A stretch of 64,000 bases of DNA from JAGVSZ01 sp019137045. GTDB lineage: Bacteria; Pseudomonadota; Gammaproteobacteria; Burkholderiales; SG8-39. The notes beneath the pieces were generated by a model. It worked only from the letters and a program-made list of their open reading frames with translations, had not been told where the DNA came from and made no database searches. The translations under genes and the position numbers were made by a program. The DNA is taken from the NCBI GenBank assembly GCA_046347635.1, contig JAXMFT010000002.1:186001-250000 (forward strand), read 5' to 3'. This document shows positions 33,656 to 42,589 of the stretch, piece after piece; position 1 is the stretch's first letter, and each line of letters opens with the position of its first letter.

Positions 33656-34222
33656 ATGCTCTCCCGATTCGTGCTTCCCGCGCTCGCGGCGCTCGCGCTC
33701 GTCGCCCCCGCCACCGCGCAGGACGAGACCGCGCTCATCCAGAAGCGCCAGCAGGTGCGCGAGATGGCGCACGATGCGCTCGCCTCCCTGTACGAGGTGC
33801 AGCCCGGCGCGCGCGCCGCGATCGAGCACGCCGCCGGCTACGGCGTGTTCAGCACCTTCGGCATCAAGATCTTCTTCGCCGGCGGCACGACCGGGAGCGG
33901 GGTGGTGGTCAACCGCCGCACCCATCGCGACATCTTCATGAAGATGGTCAAGGTCCAGGCGGGCCTGGGATTCGGCGCCTCCAAGGACCGCCTGATCTTC
34001 GTGTTCGAGACGGCGAACGCGCTGCGCGACTTCGTGAACCAGGGCTGGGACTTCGGCGGCGGGGCGAGCGTCGCGGCGATGGTGGCGGAGCGGGGCGGCA
34101 CGTTCACCGGGGCGGTGTCGGTGATGCCGGGGGTGTACCTGTACCAGCTCACCGACACCGGGCTCTCGGCTTCGCTCACCCTGTCGGGCACCAGGTTCTT
34201 TAAGGACGCGGACCTGCACTGA
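33656..34222 (+). CDS. SYLF/Ysc84-domain exported protein (second copy)
   Basis: 188 residues. The signal peptide ends at PATAQ (about residue 22). EMAHDALASLYEVQPGARAAIEHAAGYGVFS, GIKIFFAGGTTGSGVVVN and FETANALRDFVNQGWDFGGG follow the same plan as the copy at 30334 but are well diverged, so the duplication is old. GGAGGGGG precedes the ATG. Two SYLF proteins in one array point to a lipid or membrane-surface role. Confidence 0.85.
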   Translation: MLSRFVLPALAALALVAPATAQDETALIQKRQQVREMAHDALASLYEVQPGARAAIEHAAGYGVFSTFGIKIFFAGGTTGSGVVVNRRTHRDIFMKMVKVQAGLGFGASKDRLIFVFETANALRDFVNQGWDFGGGASVAAMVAERGGTFTGAVSVMPGVYLYQLTDTGLSASLTLSGTRFFKDADLH

Positions 34223-34249
34223 CCTCGCAAGTCACATCTGGAGATCGCC

Positions 34250-35083
34250 ATGCAAACGTTCCTTCGTACGATCCTCTTCGCCGTATCGACCGTCGCCGCG
34301 ACGGCGTTCGTGGCGCCGGCTGCGACCGCAGTGGAAGTGCCCGCCGCCGCGCCGGTGATGGCGCAGCTGCTCTTCGTCCAGAACGCCGCGGGCGTCGAGA
34401 TCGGCGCGGGCGGCAAGACGCTCACGCTGAAGAACTTCAGCCCGACCACCCTCTTCTTCTCCGACCGGCCGGTGCGCATCGCCGGGCACTACCGCACCGA
34501 CGAGTACCTGCAGTTCTGGAAAGCGGGCCCCGACAGCTTCCTGAAGGACCCGCCCAACGCCACCCTGTCGGTGTTCGAGAAGGGCAAGGACGAGCTCTCC
34601 GACGTCGTCGTCACGCTGCGCAACCCGCGCGTGAGCGGCAGCGACCTCACCTACGACGTCACCGTGATTTCGGGCACGCTGCCGAAGCCCGGGATGGGGC
34701 CCGCGTCGCTCTTCATCGACATCATCGGGCTGCCGTTCACGCCGCTGTCGTTCGCCGGCGTCGCGCGGCGCACCGCGTACCGCACGGTGGTGTGGGGCGG
34801 CGCGGCCGCGGCGGCGAGCGCGGCGGCCGCGTCGGCCTATTACCACCCGCCCGCGCCGTTCTACTCCGCCCCCGTCCCCGCCACCTACCCGGTGCCGGTG
34901 CCGACGGTGCACGTCACCGAGACCGTCCAGGCGCCCCCGGCGCCGGCTCCGGCGGTGAGCTCGGGCCAGGCCGCCGCGGTGGCGAAGCTGAAGGAGCTGA
35001 AGTCGCTGCAGAGCCAGGGGCTCATCAGCGAGGCGCAGTACCAGGCGGAGTCGCAGAAGCTCTTGAACCAGATCGTGCAGTAG
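34250..35083 (+). CDS. exported SHOCT-domain protein with AGVARRT motif
   Basis: 277 residues. A signal peptide covers about residues 1-27. A beta-rich domain follows (LLFVQNAAGVEIGAGGKTL, FFSDRPVRIAGHYRT, VVVTLRNPRVSGSDLTYDV). Residues 158-180 repeat the IIGLPFTPLSFAGVARRT motif of the protein at 31664. An Ala-rich and a Pro/Val-rich linker lead to a C-terminal SHOCT domain (VAKLKELKSLQSQGLISEAQ, then YQAESQKLLNQI). SHOCT domains mediate oligomerisation. The ATG is 28 bases after the second SYLF gene. Confidence 0.75.
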   Translation: MQTFLRTILFAVSTVAATAFVAPAATAVEVPAAAPVMAQLLFVQNAAGVEIGAGGKTLTLKNFSPTTLFFSDRPVRIAGHYRTDEYLQFWKAGPDSFLKDPPNATLSVFEKGKDELSDVVVTLRNPRVSGSDLTYDVTVISGTLPKPGMGPASLFIDIIGLPFTPLSFAGVARRTAYRTVVWGGAAAAASAAAASAYYHPPAPFYSAPVPATYPVPVPTVHVTETVQAPPAPAPAVSSGQAAAVAKLKELKSLQSQGLISEAQYQAESQKLLNQIVQ

Positions 35084-35108
35084 CGCGCCGTGCCGGAGGC
35101 GACCGATC

Positions 35109-35798
35109 GTGGGACGACTGCGCGCGCACAGGCACGTGCTGCTGCTCGCGACGCTGCTCGCCGCCGTCGTCACGCAGCCGCTCGTCGCGCGCGACAGCGC
35201 GGCGTCGCGCCTCGTCTACGACCTCGCGGTTGCGGCGGCTGCGCTCGCCGTGCTGCTCGCCGTGTTCGCGTTCCGCTGGGAGCGGCGGGTGGCGGTAGCG
35301 CTGGCGCTGCCCGCGATCGCGCTCACGGTCGCGCGCTACGCGCTACCCGACGGTGCGCTCGCCTCCTTTGCGATCGCGTACCATCTCTCGGCCGCGCTGT
35401 TCCTCGGGTTCGCGGTCGCGATCGTGGTGCGCGACATCTTCCGCGGCCGGGCGATCAGCCTCGACGCGGTGCTCGGGGCGTTCGCCGGCTATCTCCTGCT
35501 CGGCGTCGCGTGGGGGAGCCTGTACGCGGCCGTCGAGGTCGTCGCGCCGGGCTCGTTCAGCGTGAACCCCGAGATCCGCTGGCAGCTCGAGGACTGGCAC
35601 CTGCGCCGGGCGCTGTTCAACTACGTGAGCTTCGCGACGATGGCGAGCCTCGGCTACAACGCCGTCACCGCGGTCGCGCCGCTCGCGAACACGCTGACCT
35701 GGCTCGAGGTGATGACCGCACAGTTCTATCTGGCGGTCGTCATCGCGCAGATCGTCGGGCTCAAGCTCGCGCAGGCCGCGGCGGCCGGCCGCGAATGA
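35109..35798 (+). CDS. two-TM ion-channel-like membrane protein
   Basis: 229 residues from GTG behind GGAGG. Several membrane segments precede a pore-like region: FNYVSFATMASLGYN sits where potassium channels have TxxTxGYG. The final helix LTWLEVMTAQFYLAVVIAQIVGL matches the Ion_trans_2 inner helix. The filter-like triplet reads GYN rather than GYG, so potassium selectivity should not be assumed. The last 100 bases of the gene recur at 37622-37721 as a fragment of a second copy. Confidence 0.7.
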   Translation: MGRLRAHRHVLLLATLLAAVVTQPLVARDSAASRLVYDLAVAAAALAVLLAVFAFRWERRVAVALALPAIALTVARYALPDGALASFAIAYHLSAALFLGFAVAIVVRDIFRGRAISLDAVLGAFAGYLLLGVAWGSLYAAVEVVAPGSFSVNPEIRWQLEDWHLRRALFNYVSFATMASLGYNAVTAVAPLANTLTWLEVMTAQFYLAVVIAQIVGLKLAQAAAAGRE

Positions 35799-35799
35799 C
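35700..35799 (+). repeat. 100-bp direct repeat, copy A (3' end of channel gene)
   Basis: Aligned by hand, this stretch matches 37622-37721 without gaps and with about ten mismatches, mostly at third codon positions. Copy A is the real 3' end of the channel gene. Confidence 0.85.
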
Positions 35800-35988
35800 C
35801 CCGACTGCCGCGGTGGACTCGACCTTGGTCCCTGTCGTTCGCCCTGAAGGAAGTCGAGAGATACCCGGAGTCGATCGAGAAACATCCGAAGTCGCCCGCG
35901 CCGAACATCACACGGTTCCGTGGCGCCGTTGGCGGCCAGCAGGTCGATAGACGCAGACCCAATCGAGTCATCTGAAGGAGACGAAACG

Positions 35989-37608
35989 ATGCAGCATCTC
36001 ATCAGGCCCCTGGCGACGCTCGCCAGCTGCGCGGTCCTCGCACTGCCCGGTCCGGCCCCGGCGCAGACGAGCCCCGGGATCCCTGTATCGATCACGACGC
36101 CGGACAAGGTCGAGAGTCGCCTTGGCGTGCTGAACTTCAAGGACGGCGCACCGAGCAGGGAAACGCTCGAGAAGGTCTACGACAACCTCGACTTCACCAA
36201 CGCTTACCGGGTGTTCCTGGACAACATGCGCGGGGTCAGCATCCACGCGCTGCGCAAGGGGTTGATGAGCGTCGGGATGAAGGCCAACGAGGTCGGCATC
36301 TTCGAGGACCTCATGGACGCCAGGTCGCTGTTCCTCACGGCCAATGCCGACACGATCTACGTCATGGGCTTCCTCGATCTCAGCAAGGGACCCATCGTGC
36401 TGGAGACGCCGCCCAGGTTTCTCGGCACGGTGCAGGACGCGTGGTTCCGCTGGGTCATCGACCTGGGCGTGCCGGGACCGGACCGCGGCGAGGGCGGCAA
36501 GTACCTGATCGTCGGGCCGGACTACCGGGGCGAGTTGCCCACCGGCGGGTTCTTCGTCGCGCGCGCCCGAACGAATTCCATCCTGTGGTTCGGCCGGTCG
36601 TTCCTGGAGAATCACAACGATCCCAAGCCGGTGGTCGAGGTCATCAGGAAGTTCACCAAGGTGTATCCCTACGAGGCCGGCGGCGTGGGCACTCCCATCG
36701 CCGACTTCCTTGCCGGCAAGGCCAGGCTCGGCAGGATCACGCCGCCGCCAGCCACCGTCTTCCACAGCCTGAGCGGAAAGGTGATGAACACCATTCCGCC
36801 CAGCGACTGGACCTTCTACGAGATGCTGAACGAGGTCGTGCAGCACGAGCCGGCGACCGCGCTCGACGCGGAGCTGATGGGCCCGATCGCCGCGGTCGGC
36901 ATCGTCAAGGGCAAGCCCTTCGAGCCCGATGCGCGGATGAGGAAGACCATGACGGGAGCGGTCGCGCTGGCCGACGCCACCGCGCGCAGCCTGTTCATGG
37001 CCCCGCGTGACCCTTCGTGGTTCTACTACCCCGGCTCGGCGTGGTCCAACTTCCTGTTCCAGACCGGCTACGAGTTCGAGACGCCGATCCCGCAGATCAC
37101 GAAAGAGGGCGTCAAGCCCTATCCACCCACCGGCATCCGCACCATGGATGCGCGGACGGCCTTCTTCTACGGCATCACCGGCATCACACCCGCGATGGCG
37201 ATGCGCCTGCCCGACGCCGGCTCGCAGTACCTGCTCGCCATGGCGGATGCACGGAAGGACTACTTCGACGGCGCCAAGACCTACAAGATGACCCTGCCCA
37301 AGGGGATACCGGAGGCGAACTTCTGGTCGTTGACGGTCTACGACAACATCACCCGGTCGATGCTCGACACGCCGCAGCGGTTCCCGCGTGCCGGCAGCCA
37401 GAGCTACCCCTCCCCGGCCGCTGCCGCCGGCGCCGACGGCGCGACGACCATCTACTTCGGCCCCACGCAGCCGCGCGGCGTCGCGCGCGGCAACTGGATC
37501 CAGACCGACCCGAAGAAGGGTTGGTTCGTCATCCTGCGCCTCTACAACCCGCTCGAGCCGTTCTTCGACAAGAGCTGGCGGCCGAGCGAGATCGAACTGG
37601 TTCCGTGA
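35989..37608 (+). CDS. DUF1254/DUF1214 exported protein (first copy)
   Basis: 539 residues. The signal peptide MQHLIRPLATLASCAVLALP ends near APAQTS. An N-terminal DUF1254-like part (residues about 60-190: NAYRVFLDNMRGVSIHALRKG, FLTANADTIYVMGFLDLSKGP) is followed by the C-terminal DUF1214 (FWSLTVYDNITRSMLDTPQRF, GNWIQTDPKKGWFVILRLYNP). Both domains are of unknown function and occur together in exported proteins. GAAGGAGA precedes the ATG. The 190-base gap before it (35799-35988) shows no clear regulatory site. Confidence 0.82.
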   Translation: MQHLIRPLATLASCAVLALPGPAPAQTSPGIPVSITTPDKVESRLGVLNFKDGAPSRETLEKVYDNLDFTNAYRVFLDNMRGVSIHALRKGLMSVGMKANEVGIFEDLMDARSLFLTANADTIYVMGFLDLSKGPIVLETPPRFLGTVQDAWFRWVIDLGVPGPDRGEGGKYLIVGPDYRGELPTGGFFVARARTNSILWFGRSFLENHNDPKPVVEVIRKFTKVYPYEAGGVGTPIADFLAGKARLGRITPPPATVFHSLSGKVMNTIPPSDWTFYEMLNEVVQHEPATALDAELMGPIAAVGIVKGKPFEPDARMRKTMTGAVALADATARSLFMAPRDPSWFYYPGSAWSNFLFQTGYEFETPIPQITKEGVKPYPPTGIRTMDARTAFFYGITGITPAMAMRLPDAGSQYLLAMADARKDYFDGAKTYKMTLPKGIPEANFWSLTVYDNITRSMLDTPQRFPRAGSQSYPSPAAAAGADGATTIYFGPTQPRGVARGNWIQTDPKKGWFVILRLYNPLEPFFDKSWRPSEIELVP

Positions 37609-37621
37609 GCCCGGCGAGCCA

Positions 37622-37721
37622 TGGCTCGAGACGATGACGGCGCAGTTCCATCTGGCGGTCGTCATCGCGGAGATCGTCGGGCTCAAGCTCGTGCAGGCAG
37701 CGACGGCCGGCCGTGAATGAC
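37622..37721 (+). pseudogene. remnant 3' end of a second channel gene (direct repeat copy B)
   Basis: The frame encodes ETMTAQFHLAVVIAEIVGL and then KLVQAATAGRE before TGA, nearly identical to the end of the channel at 35109-35798. It has no body of its own and directly follows the first DUF1254 gene. A tandem duplication of a channel plus DUF1254 unit, followed by loss of most of the second channel, explains its position before the second DUF1254 gene. Confidence 0.75.
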
Positions 37722-37792
37722 ACCGCCCGCGTCAGGATTCCGGAACGGGCATTCTCGTGTTCATGCAGTGTGTCGATTGGAGGCAGTGAAAG

Positions 37793-39301
37793 ATGAAGTC
37801 CAGAAGCCTTAGGGCATTGGCCGCAGCGGCGTTCGCGCTGGCGCTGCTCGCATCCTGCGGCAAGCAGGAAGAAGCGAAGGTCGAGAAGGGCGCCGAGAAG
37901 GTGGCGGCCGAGGCCAAGGCGAAGGCCGAGGCGGACGCGAAAGCCGCCGAAGCGCTCGCCAGGGAAGCGGAGGCGCGGGCGCTCGCGGTCGAAGCGTACG
38001 TCTACGCCTACCCGCTGGTCACCATGGAGATGACGCGCCGGATCATGACCAACGTCGCGAGCCCTGAGGGCACGCGCGCGCCCATGGGCCAGTTCGTCAA
38101 GGCCAGGACCTACCCCGACGCCTCGTTCCGGGACGTCACCGCGCCGAACGCGGACACGCTTTACACGACTACCTGGATCGACGTGTCGAAGGAGCCGTGG
38201 ATCCTGAGCCTGCCAGACATGAAGGGGCGCTACTTCCTCTTCCCGATGCTCGACGGCTGGACGAACGTGTTCCAGGACCCGGGCAAGCGCACGACCGGGA
38301 CGAAGGCGCAGAAGTACGCGATCACCGGCCCGGGCTGGACGGGCAAGCTGCCGGAGGGCGTCACGGAGTACAAGTCGTCGACGGGCATGGTCTGGATTCT
38401 GGGACGCATCTACTCCACCGGCACGCCGGCGGACTACAAGGCGGTGCACGCGCTGCAGGACCAGATGTCGGTGGTGCCGCTGTCCGCCTACGGCAAGCCG
38501 TACAAGCCCGAGCCCGGCAAGGTCGACGCGGCCGTCGACATGAAGACCGCCGTCCGCGAGCAGGTCAACGCGCTGGATGCGGCGGCCTACTTCAAGCTCT
38601 TCGCCGAACTCCTCAAGACCAACCCCCCGTCGGCCGACGACGCGCCGATGGTGGCCAAGCTCGCCAAGATCGGCGTCGCCCCCGGGCAGGACTTCGACGC
38701 GGCGAAGCTCGAGCCGGCGGTCGCCAAGGGCCTCGCCGGCGCGCCGAAGCCGGCGCAGGACCTCATCATGGGGTGGCTCAAGGCGGGCATCGCCGCCGGC
38801 GACCTGAAGCTCGAGAACGGGTGGCTCTTCACCACCAAGACCGGCCTCTACGGCACGAGCTACCTGCAGCGCGCGCTCATCACCGCGATCGGCCTCGGCG
38901 CCAACCGGCCGCAGGACGCCGTCTATCCGACCTCCGAGGGGCCGGACGTCGTGAAGAAGTACAGCGGCGAGAAGAAGTACGTCATGCGTTTCGAGAAGGG
39001 CCATCTGCCCCCGGTGGACGGCTTCTGGTCGCTGACGATGTACGACAAGGACTACTTCTTCGTCGCGAACCCGCTCAACCGCTACACGCTCAGCCAGCGC
39101 AACAAGCTCAGGCCCAACGCCGACGGCTCGATCGATCTCCTCATCCAGCACGAGTCGCCCGGCAAGGACAAGGAGTCGAACTGGCTGCCCGCGCCGAAGG
39201 GCGAGTTCATCCTCATGATGCGGCTGTACTGGCCGAAGGAGAAGCCGCCCTCGATCCTCGACGGGTCGTGGAAGCCTGCCGAAGTGAAAGAGGCGTCGTA
39301 G
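37793..39301 (+). CDS. DUF1254/DUF1214 lipoprotein (second copy)
   Basis: 502 residues. MKSRSLRALAAAAFALALLASC gives the lipobox LLASC. A Lys/Glu/Ala-rich coiled-coil linker (about residues 25-65) follows. Then come DUF1254 (AYVYAYPLVTMEMTRRIM, APNADTLYTTTWIDVSKEP) and DUF1214 (GFWSLTMYDKDYFFVANPLN, then NWLPAPKGEFILMMRLYWP). The protein is membrane-tethered where the first copy is free in the periplasm. The two copies share architecture but are well diverged. Confidence 0.83.
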   Translation: MKSRSLRALAAAAFALALLASCGKQEEAKVEKGAEKVAAEAKAKAEADAKAAEALAREAEARALAVEAYVYAYPLVTMEMTRRIMTNVASPEGTRAPMGQFVKARTYPDASFRDVTAPNADTLYTTTWIDVSKEPWILSLPDMKGRYFLFPMLDGWTNVFQDPGKRTTGTKAQKYAITGPGWTGKLPEGVTEYKSSTGMVWILGRIYSTGTPADYKAVHALQDQMSVVPLSAYGKPYKPEPGKVDAAVDMKTAVREQVNALDAAAYFKLFAELLKTNPPSADDAPMVAKLAKIGVAPGQDFDAAKLEPAVAKGLAGAPKPAQDLIMGWLKAGIAAGDLKLENGWLFTTKTGLYGTSYLQRALITAIGLGANRPQDAVYPTSEGPDVVKKYSGEKKYVMRFEKGHLPPVDGFWSLTMYDKDYFFVANPLNRYTLSQRNKLRPNADGSIDLLIQHESPGKDKESNWLPAPKGEFILMMRLYWPKEKPPSILDGSWKPAEVKEAS

Positions 39302-39387
39302 CCCGGTGATCCGGGCATTCCATGACGTTCGGCTATCATGCCCGCGCCGCGTTTCGCGTCATCCATCGCACCGCACCAGGAGGACTC

Positions 39388-41667
39388 ATGACCGAGCATC
39401 GCCGTGCCCGCAGTGCCCTTGCGCTCGCCGTCGCGCTCGTCTTCGGCGCCGCGCCCGCGTTCGCCCAGAAGCCGAACCCGCTGCGCGAGGCCTATTTCGG
39501 CGAGCAGCACGTTCACACCAGCTGGTCCTTCGACGCGTTCATCTTCGGCAACATGAAGACCACGCCGGCCGACGCTTACAAGTACGCGAAGGGCCAGCCG
39601 ATCGAGCACCCGATGGGGTACCCGATCAAGATCACGACCCCGCTCGACTGGATGGGCGTGACCGATCACTCGGAGTACGTGGGCGTGGTGCAGATGGCGA
39701 ACGACCCGACCTCCGCGCTCAGCAAGACGCCGCTCGGCAAGAAGCTCGTCGTGCACGGCCCGCAGGACATCCAGCGCATCTACCTGCTGCTCGGCGAGTC
39801 GATGATCAACGGCAAGCCCTTCAAGGAGCTGATGCAGCCGGCGGTCACCGGCACGGTGTGGAAGCGGAACAACGACATCGCGGACGCGGCCAACGAGCCC
39901 GGCAAGTTCACCGCCTTCTGCGCCTACGAGTGGACCTCGACGCCGGACAGCCGGAACATGCACCGGAACGTGTACTTCAAGGACTGCGCGAAGGTGCCGC
40001 AGGTGCCCTTCAGCTCGCTCGAGTCCACGATTCCGACCGATCTCTGGCGCTGGATGGACGCGCAGCGCAAGGCCGGCAACGAGCTGGTCGCCATCTCGCA
40101 CAACGCCAACCTCTCCGACGGCCACATGTTCCCGATCGACGTCGACGAGAAGGGCCGCCCGATCGACGCCGCGTGGGCGGCGTCGCGCGACCGCAACGAG
40201 CGCCTCACCGAGATCAAGCAGATCAAGGGCCAGTCGGAAACCCACCCGCTGCTGTCGCCCAACGACGAGTTCGCGAACTACGAGATCCTCAACTACCTGC
40301 TCGGCTTTCCGCCGGGCCGCTGGCCGACGATTCCGGGCAGCTTCGTGCGGCAGGGGCTCATGGACGGCATCGCGATGCAGCAGGCGCGCGGCTACAACCC
40401 GTACAAGACGGGAATCGTCGGCGGCTCGGATTCGCACAACACGGCAGTCCCGTACCGCCAGGCGAATTTCTTCGGCGGCCACGGGTTGAACGACGGCGAC
40501 ATCAAGGAGCGCATGTCGGGCCACATCTTCGCGGGCATGGACGTGCGCTTCGAGAATCCCGCCGGCCTGACCGGCCTGTGGGCGGAGGAGAACACGCGCG
40601 CGTCGCTCTTCGACGCGATGTGGCGCAAGGAGACCTTCGGGACGAGCGGCGTGCACATCAAGGTGCGCTTCTTCGGCGGCTGGCAGTATGCGCCGGAGCT
40701 GCTGAAGAGCGAGGAATGGGTGAAGACCGCCTACGCGCAGGGCGTCCCGATGGGGGCGGACCTGCCGCCCGCGCAGGGCAAGGCGCCGTCGTTCGTCGTG
40801 TGGGCGGTCAAGGACCCCACCTCGGGCAATCTCGATCGCGTCCAGATCGTCAAGGGCTGGAGCCAGAGCGGGCAGAGCTTCGAGAAGGTCTACGACGTCG
40901 TCTGGGCCGGCGACCGCAAGCGCGCCGCGCTCACCGGCAAGGTCCCGCCGATCGGCAGCACGGTGGACATCCCGAACGCGAGCTACGAGAACACGATCGG
41001 CGCGGTCGAGCTGAAGGCGGTCTGGACCGATCCGGAGTTCGACCCGTCGCTCGACGCCTTCTACTACGCGCGCGTGCTGGAGATCCCGACGCCGCGCTGG
41101 ACCACGATCCAGGCGAAGGAGCTCGGCATCGCGCCGCCGGAGACGGTCCCGGCGACGGTGCAGGAGCGCGCGTGGTCCTCGCCGATCTGGTACACGCCCT
41201 CCGCGGATGCGCGCAAGGCCGCGAAGGCGGGCCCCAAGATCGCCGAGCTCGTGAAGAAGGGCGCCACGAAGCTCGACGACGCGCAGCTGCGCACGCTGCT
41301 CGTCGGCAAGTCGACCTGGCTGCAGAACAACGTGACCGGCGGCCGGTTCGAGGTGGCGTGGAACGCGAACGGCCAGCGCCAGATCAAGTACGTGAACCCC
41401 AAGGTCGCGCAGCCGAGCCGGACGGGGGACCTCGATCGCGAGGCCTACCTCGGACTGTCTTCGGCCTATCAGATCAAGGGCGGGAAGGTCGTGACGTTCT
41501 TCGGCAACGCACCGGTCGAGACGTCCGTCTACAAGCTCGGCGGCAAGCACTACGCCGCGCGCAGCGACGAGTTCGGGTACGCGAACTACGAGCTGATCCC
41601 GGCGCCGGCGCAGCTCGGGACCGAGGTGCAGTTCAGCCTCGAGGAATTCCTCAAGAGCAAGAAGTAG
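39388..41667 (+). CDS. DUF3604 exported PHP-like metalloprotein
   Basis: 759 residues. ATG at 39388 with AGGAGG upstream; a signal peptide ends at AFAQK. The N-terminal part has PHP-type metal motifs: GEQHVHTSWSFDAF (HxH), GVTDHSEYVG (DH), CAYEWTS (Glu), ISHNANLSDG and GGSDSHN (DxH). These suggest a multi-metal phosphoesterase- or amidohydrolase-like site, though DUF3604 has no established substrate. TATCAT at 39334-39339 is a possible local -10 after a small hairpin, so the gene may have its own promoter. It is followed within five bases by the isomerase gene. Confidence 0.85.
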   Translation: MTEHRRARSALALAVALVFGAAPAFAQKPNPLREAYFGEQHVHTSWSFDAFIFGNMKTTPADAYKYAKGQPIEHPMGYPIKITTPLDWMGVTDHSEYVGVVQMANDPTSALSKTPLGKKLVVHGPQDIQRIYLLLGESMINGKPFKELMQPAVTGTVWKRNNDIADAANEPGKFTAFCAYEWTSTPDSRNMHRNVYFKDCAKVPQVPFSSLESTIPTDLWRWMDAQRKAGNELVAISHNANLSDGHMFPIDVDEKGRPIDAAWAASRDRNERLTEIKQIKGQSETHPLLSPNDEFANYEILNYLLGFPPGRWPTIPGSFVRQGLMDGIAMQQARGYNPYKTGIVGGSDSHNTAVPYRQANFFGGHGLNDGDIKERMSGHIFAGMDVRFENPAGLTGLWAEENTRASLFDAMWRKETFGTSGVHIKVRFFGGWQYAPELLKSEEWVKTAYAQGVPMGADLPPAQGKAPSFVVWAVKDPTSGNLDRVQIVKGWSQSGQSFEKVYDVVWAGDRKRAALTGKVPPIGSTVDIPNASYENTIGAVELKAVWTDPEFDPSLDAFYYARVLEIPTPRWTTIQAKELGIAPPETVPATVQERAWSSPIWYTPSADARKAAKAGPKIAELVKKGATKLDDAQLRTLLVGKSTWLQNNVTGGRFEVAWNANGQRQIKYVNPKVAQPSRTGDLDREAYLGLSSAYQIKGGKVVTFFGNAPVETSVYKLGGKHYAARSDEFGYANYELIPAPAQLGTEVQFSLEEFLKSKK

Positions 41668-41671
41668 CCGC

Positions 41672-42589
41672 ATGCGCTGGACCCGCGAGCCTCCGGTCGG
41701 CGACCCGGGGGGGCCGCTGCGCTCCCGCCTCGGGCGGTGGCTGCGCGAGCCGCTGCTGCACTTCCTGCTCGCCGGCCTCGCCCTCTTCGGCGTGTACCGG
41801 CTGGTCAACCCGGCGGCGTTCTCGCCGCCGGCCGACGACCGGATCGTCATCACCCCGGACGACCTGCACCAGATCAGCGTCGTGTGGCTCGCGCAGGGAC
41901 GTCCGCCCCCCACGCCCGCCGAGATGGCGAAGCTGATCGAGGCGAAGGTGCGCGAGGAGGTGTTGTTCCGCGAGGCGCTCGCGCTCGGCCTGGACAAGAA
42001 CGACACCATCGTGAAGCGCCGGCTGGCGCAGAAGATGGATTTCCTCGCCGAGGATCTCGGCTCGCTCGCCGACCCGGGGAGCGAGGAGCTGAAGGCCTGG
42101 TTCGACGCGAACCGCGACCGGTTCGCGCGCGCGCCGCGCGTTTCGTTCCGCCACGTCTACTTTTCCCCCGACCGCCGCCACGAGCGGGCGCGCGCGGACG
42201 CGGCACGGGCCCTCGAGAAGCTGCAGGGCAAGCCCGCCGACGCGGCCGGTGCCGCCGCGCTCGGCGACCCCTTCATGTTCCAGGGCTACTACCCCGACCG
42301 CTCGTTCGATCAGGTCGCCACCGCCTTCGGTCCGAAGTTCGCACGAGCGCTGTTCGAGCAGGCGCCCGGCGCGTGGCGGGGGCCGGTCGAGTCGGGGTTC
42401 GGCTGGCACCTCGTCTGGATCGACGAGCTGACGCCGAAGCGCATCCCGGCGTTCGAGGAGATCGAGCCCGAGGTCAAGCAGGAATGGATCGCCGAGCGGC
42501 GCGACGAGGCGAAGCGCAAGGCGTTCGACGCGATGCGCGCGCGCTACAAGGTCGTGCTGCCCGAGGCGCCCGCTCCGGGGGCGAAGTGA
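41672..42589 (+). CDS. membrane-anchored PpiC-type peptidyl-prolyl isomerase
   Basis: 305 residues. There is one membrane segment at about residues 28-46 (LLHFLLAGLALFGVYRLV) and a periplasmic domain. RVSFRHVYFSP, then FMFQGYYPDRSFDQVATAFG and GPVESGFGWHLVWIDELTPKR are parvulin signatures. SurA-like helices (IEAKVREEVLFREALALGLD) precede them. Such proteins fold exported or outer membrane proteins. The stop overlaps the HupE start as GTGA. In many bacteria a gene like this sits between DUF3604 and HupE genes (recalled), implying a dedicated chaperone for this set. Confidence 0.85.
   Translation: MRWTREPPVGDPGGPLRSRLGRWLREPLLHFLLAGLALFGVYRLVNPAAFSPPADDRIVITPDDLHQISVVWLAQGRPPPTPAEMAKLIEAKVREEVLFREALALGLDKNDTIVKRRLAQKMDFLAEDLGSLADPGSEELKAWFDANRDRFARAPRVSFRHVYFSPDRRHERARADAARALEKLQGKPADAAGAAALGDPFMFQGYYPDRSFDQVATAFGPKFARALFEQAPGAWRGPVESGFGWHLVWIDELTPKRIPAFEEIEPEVKQEWIAERRDEAKRKAFDAMRARYKVVLPEAPAPGAK

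Noticed and set aside
35814..35836. Minus-strand GGGACCAAGGTCGAGTC resembling the palindromic element
   Set aside because: Lacks the TAG and CTA flanks, has no -10-like hexamer 40 bases downstream and no divergent gene to drive.
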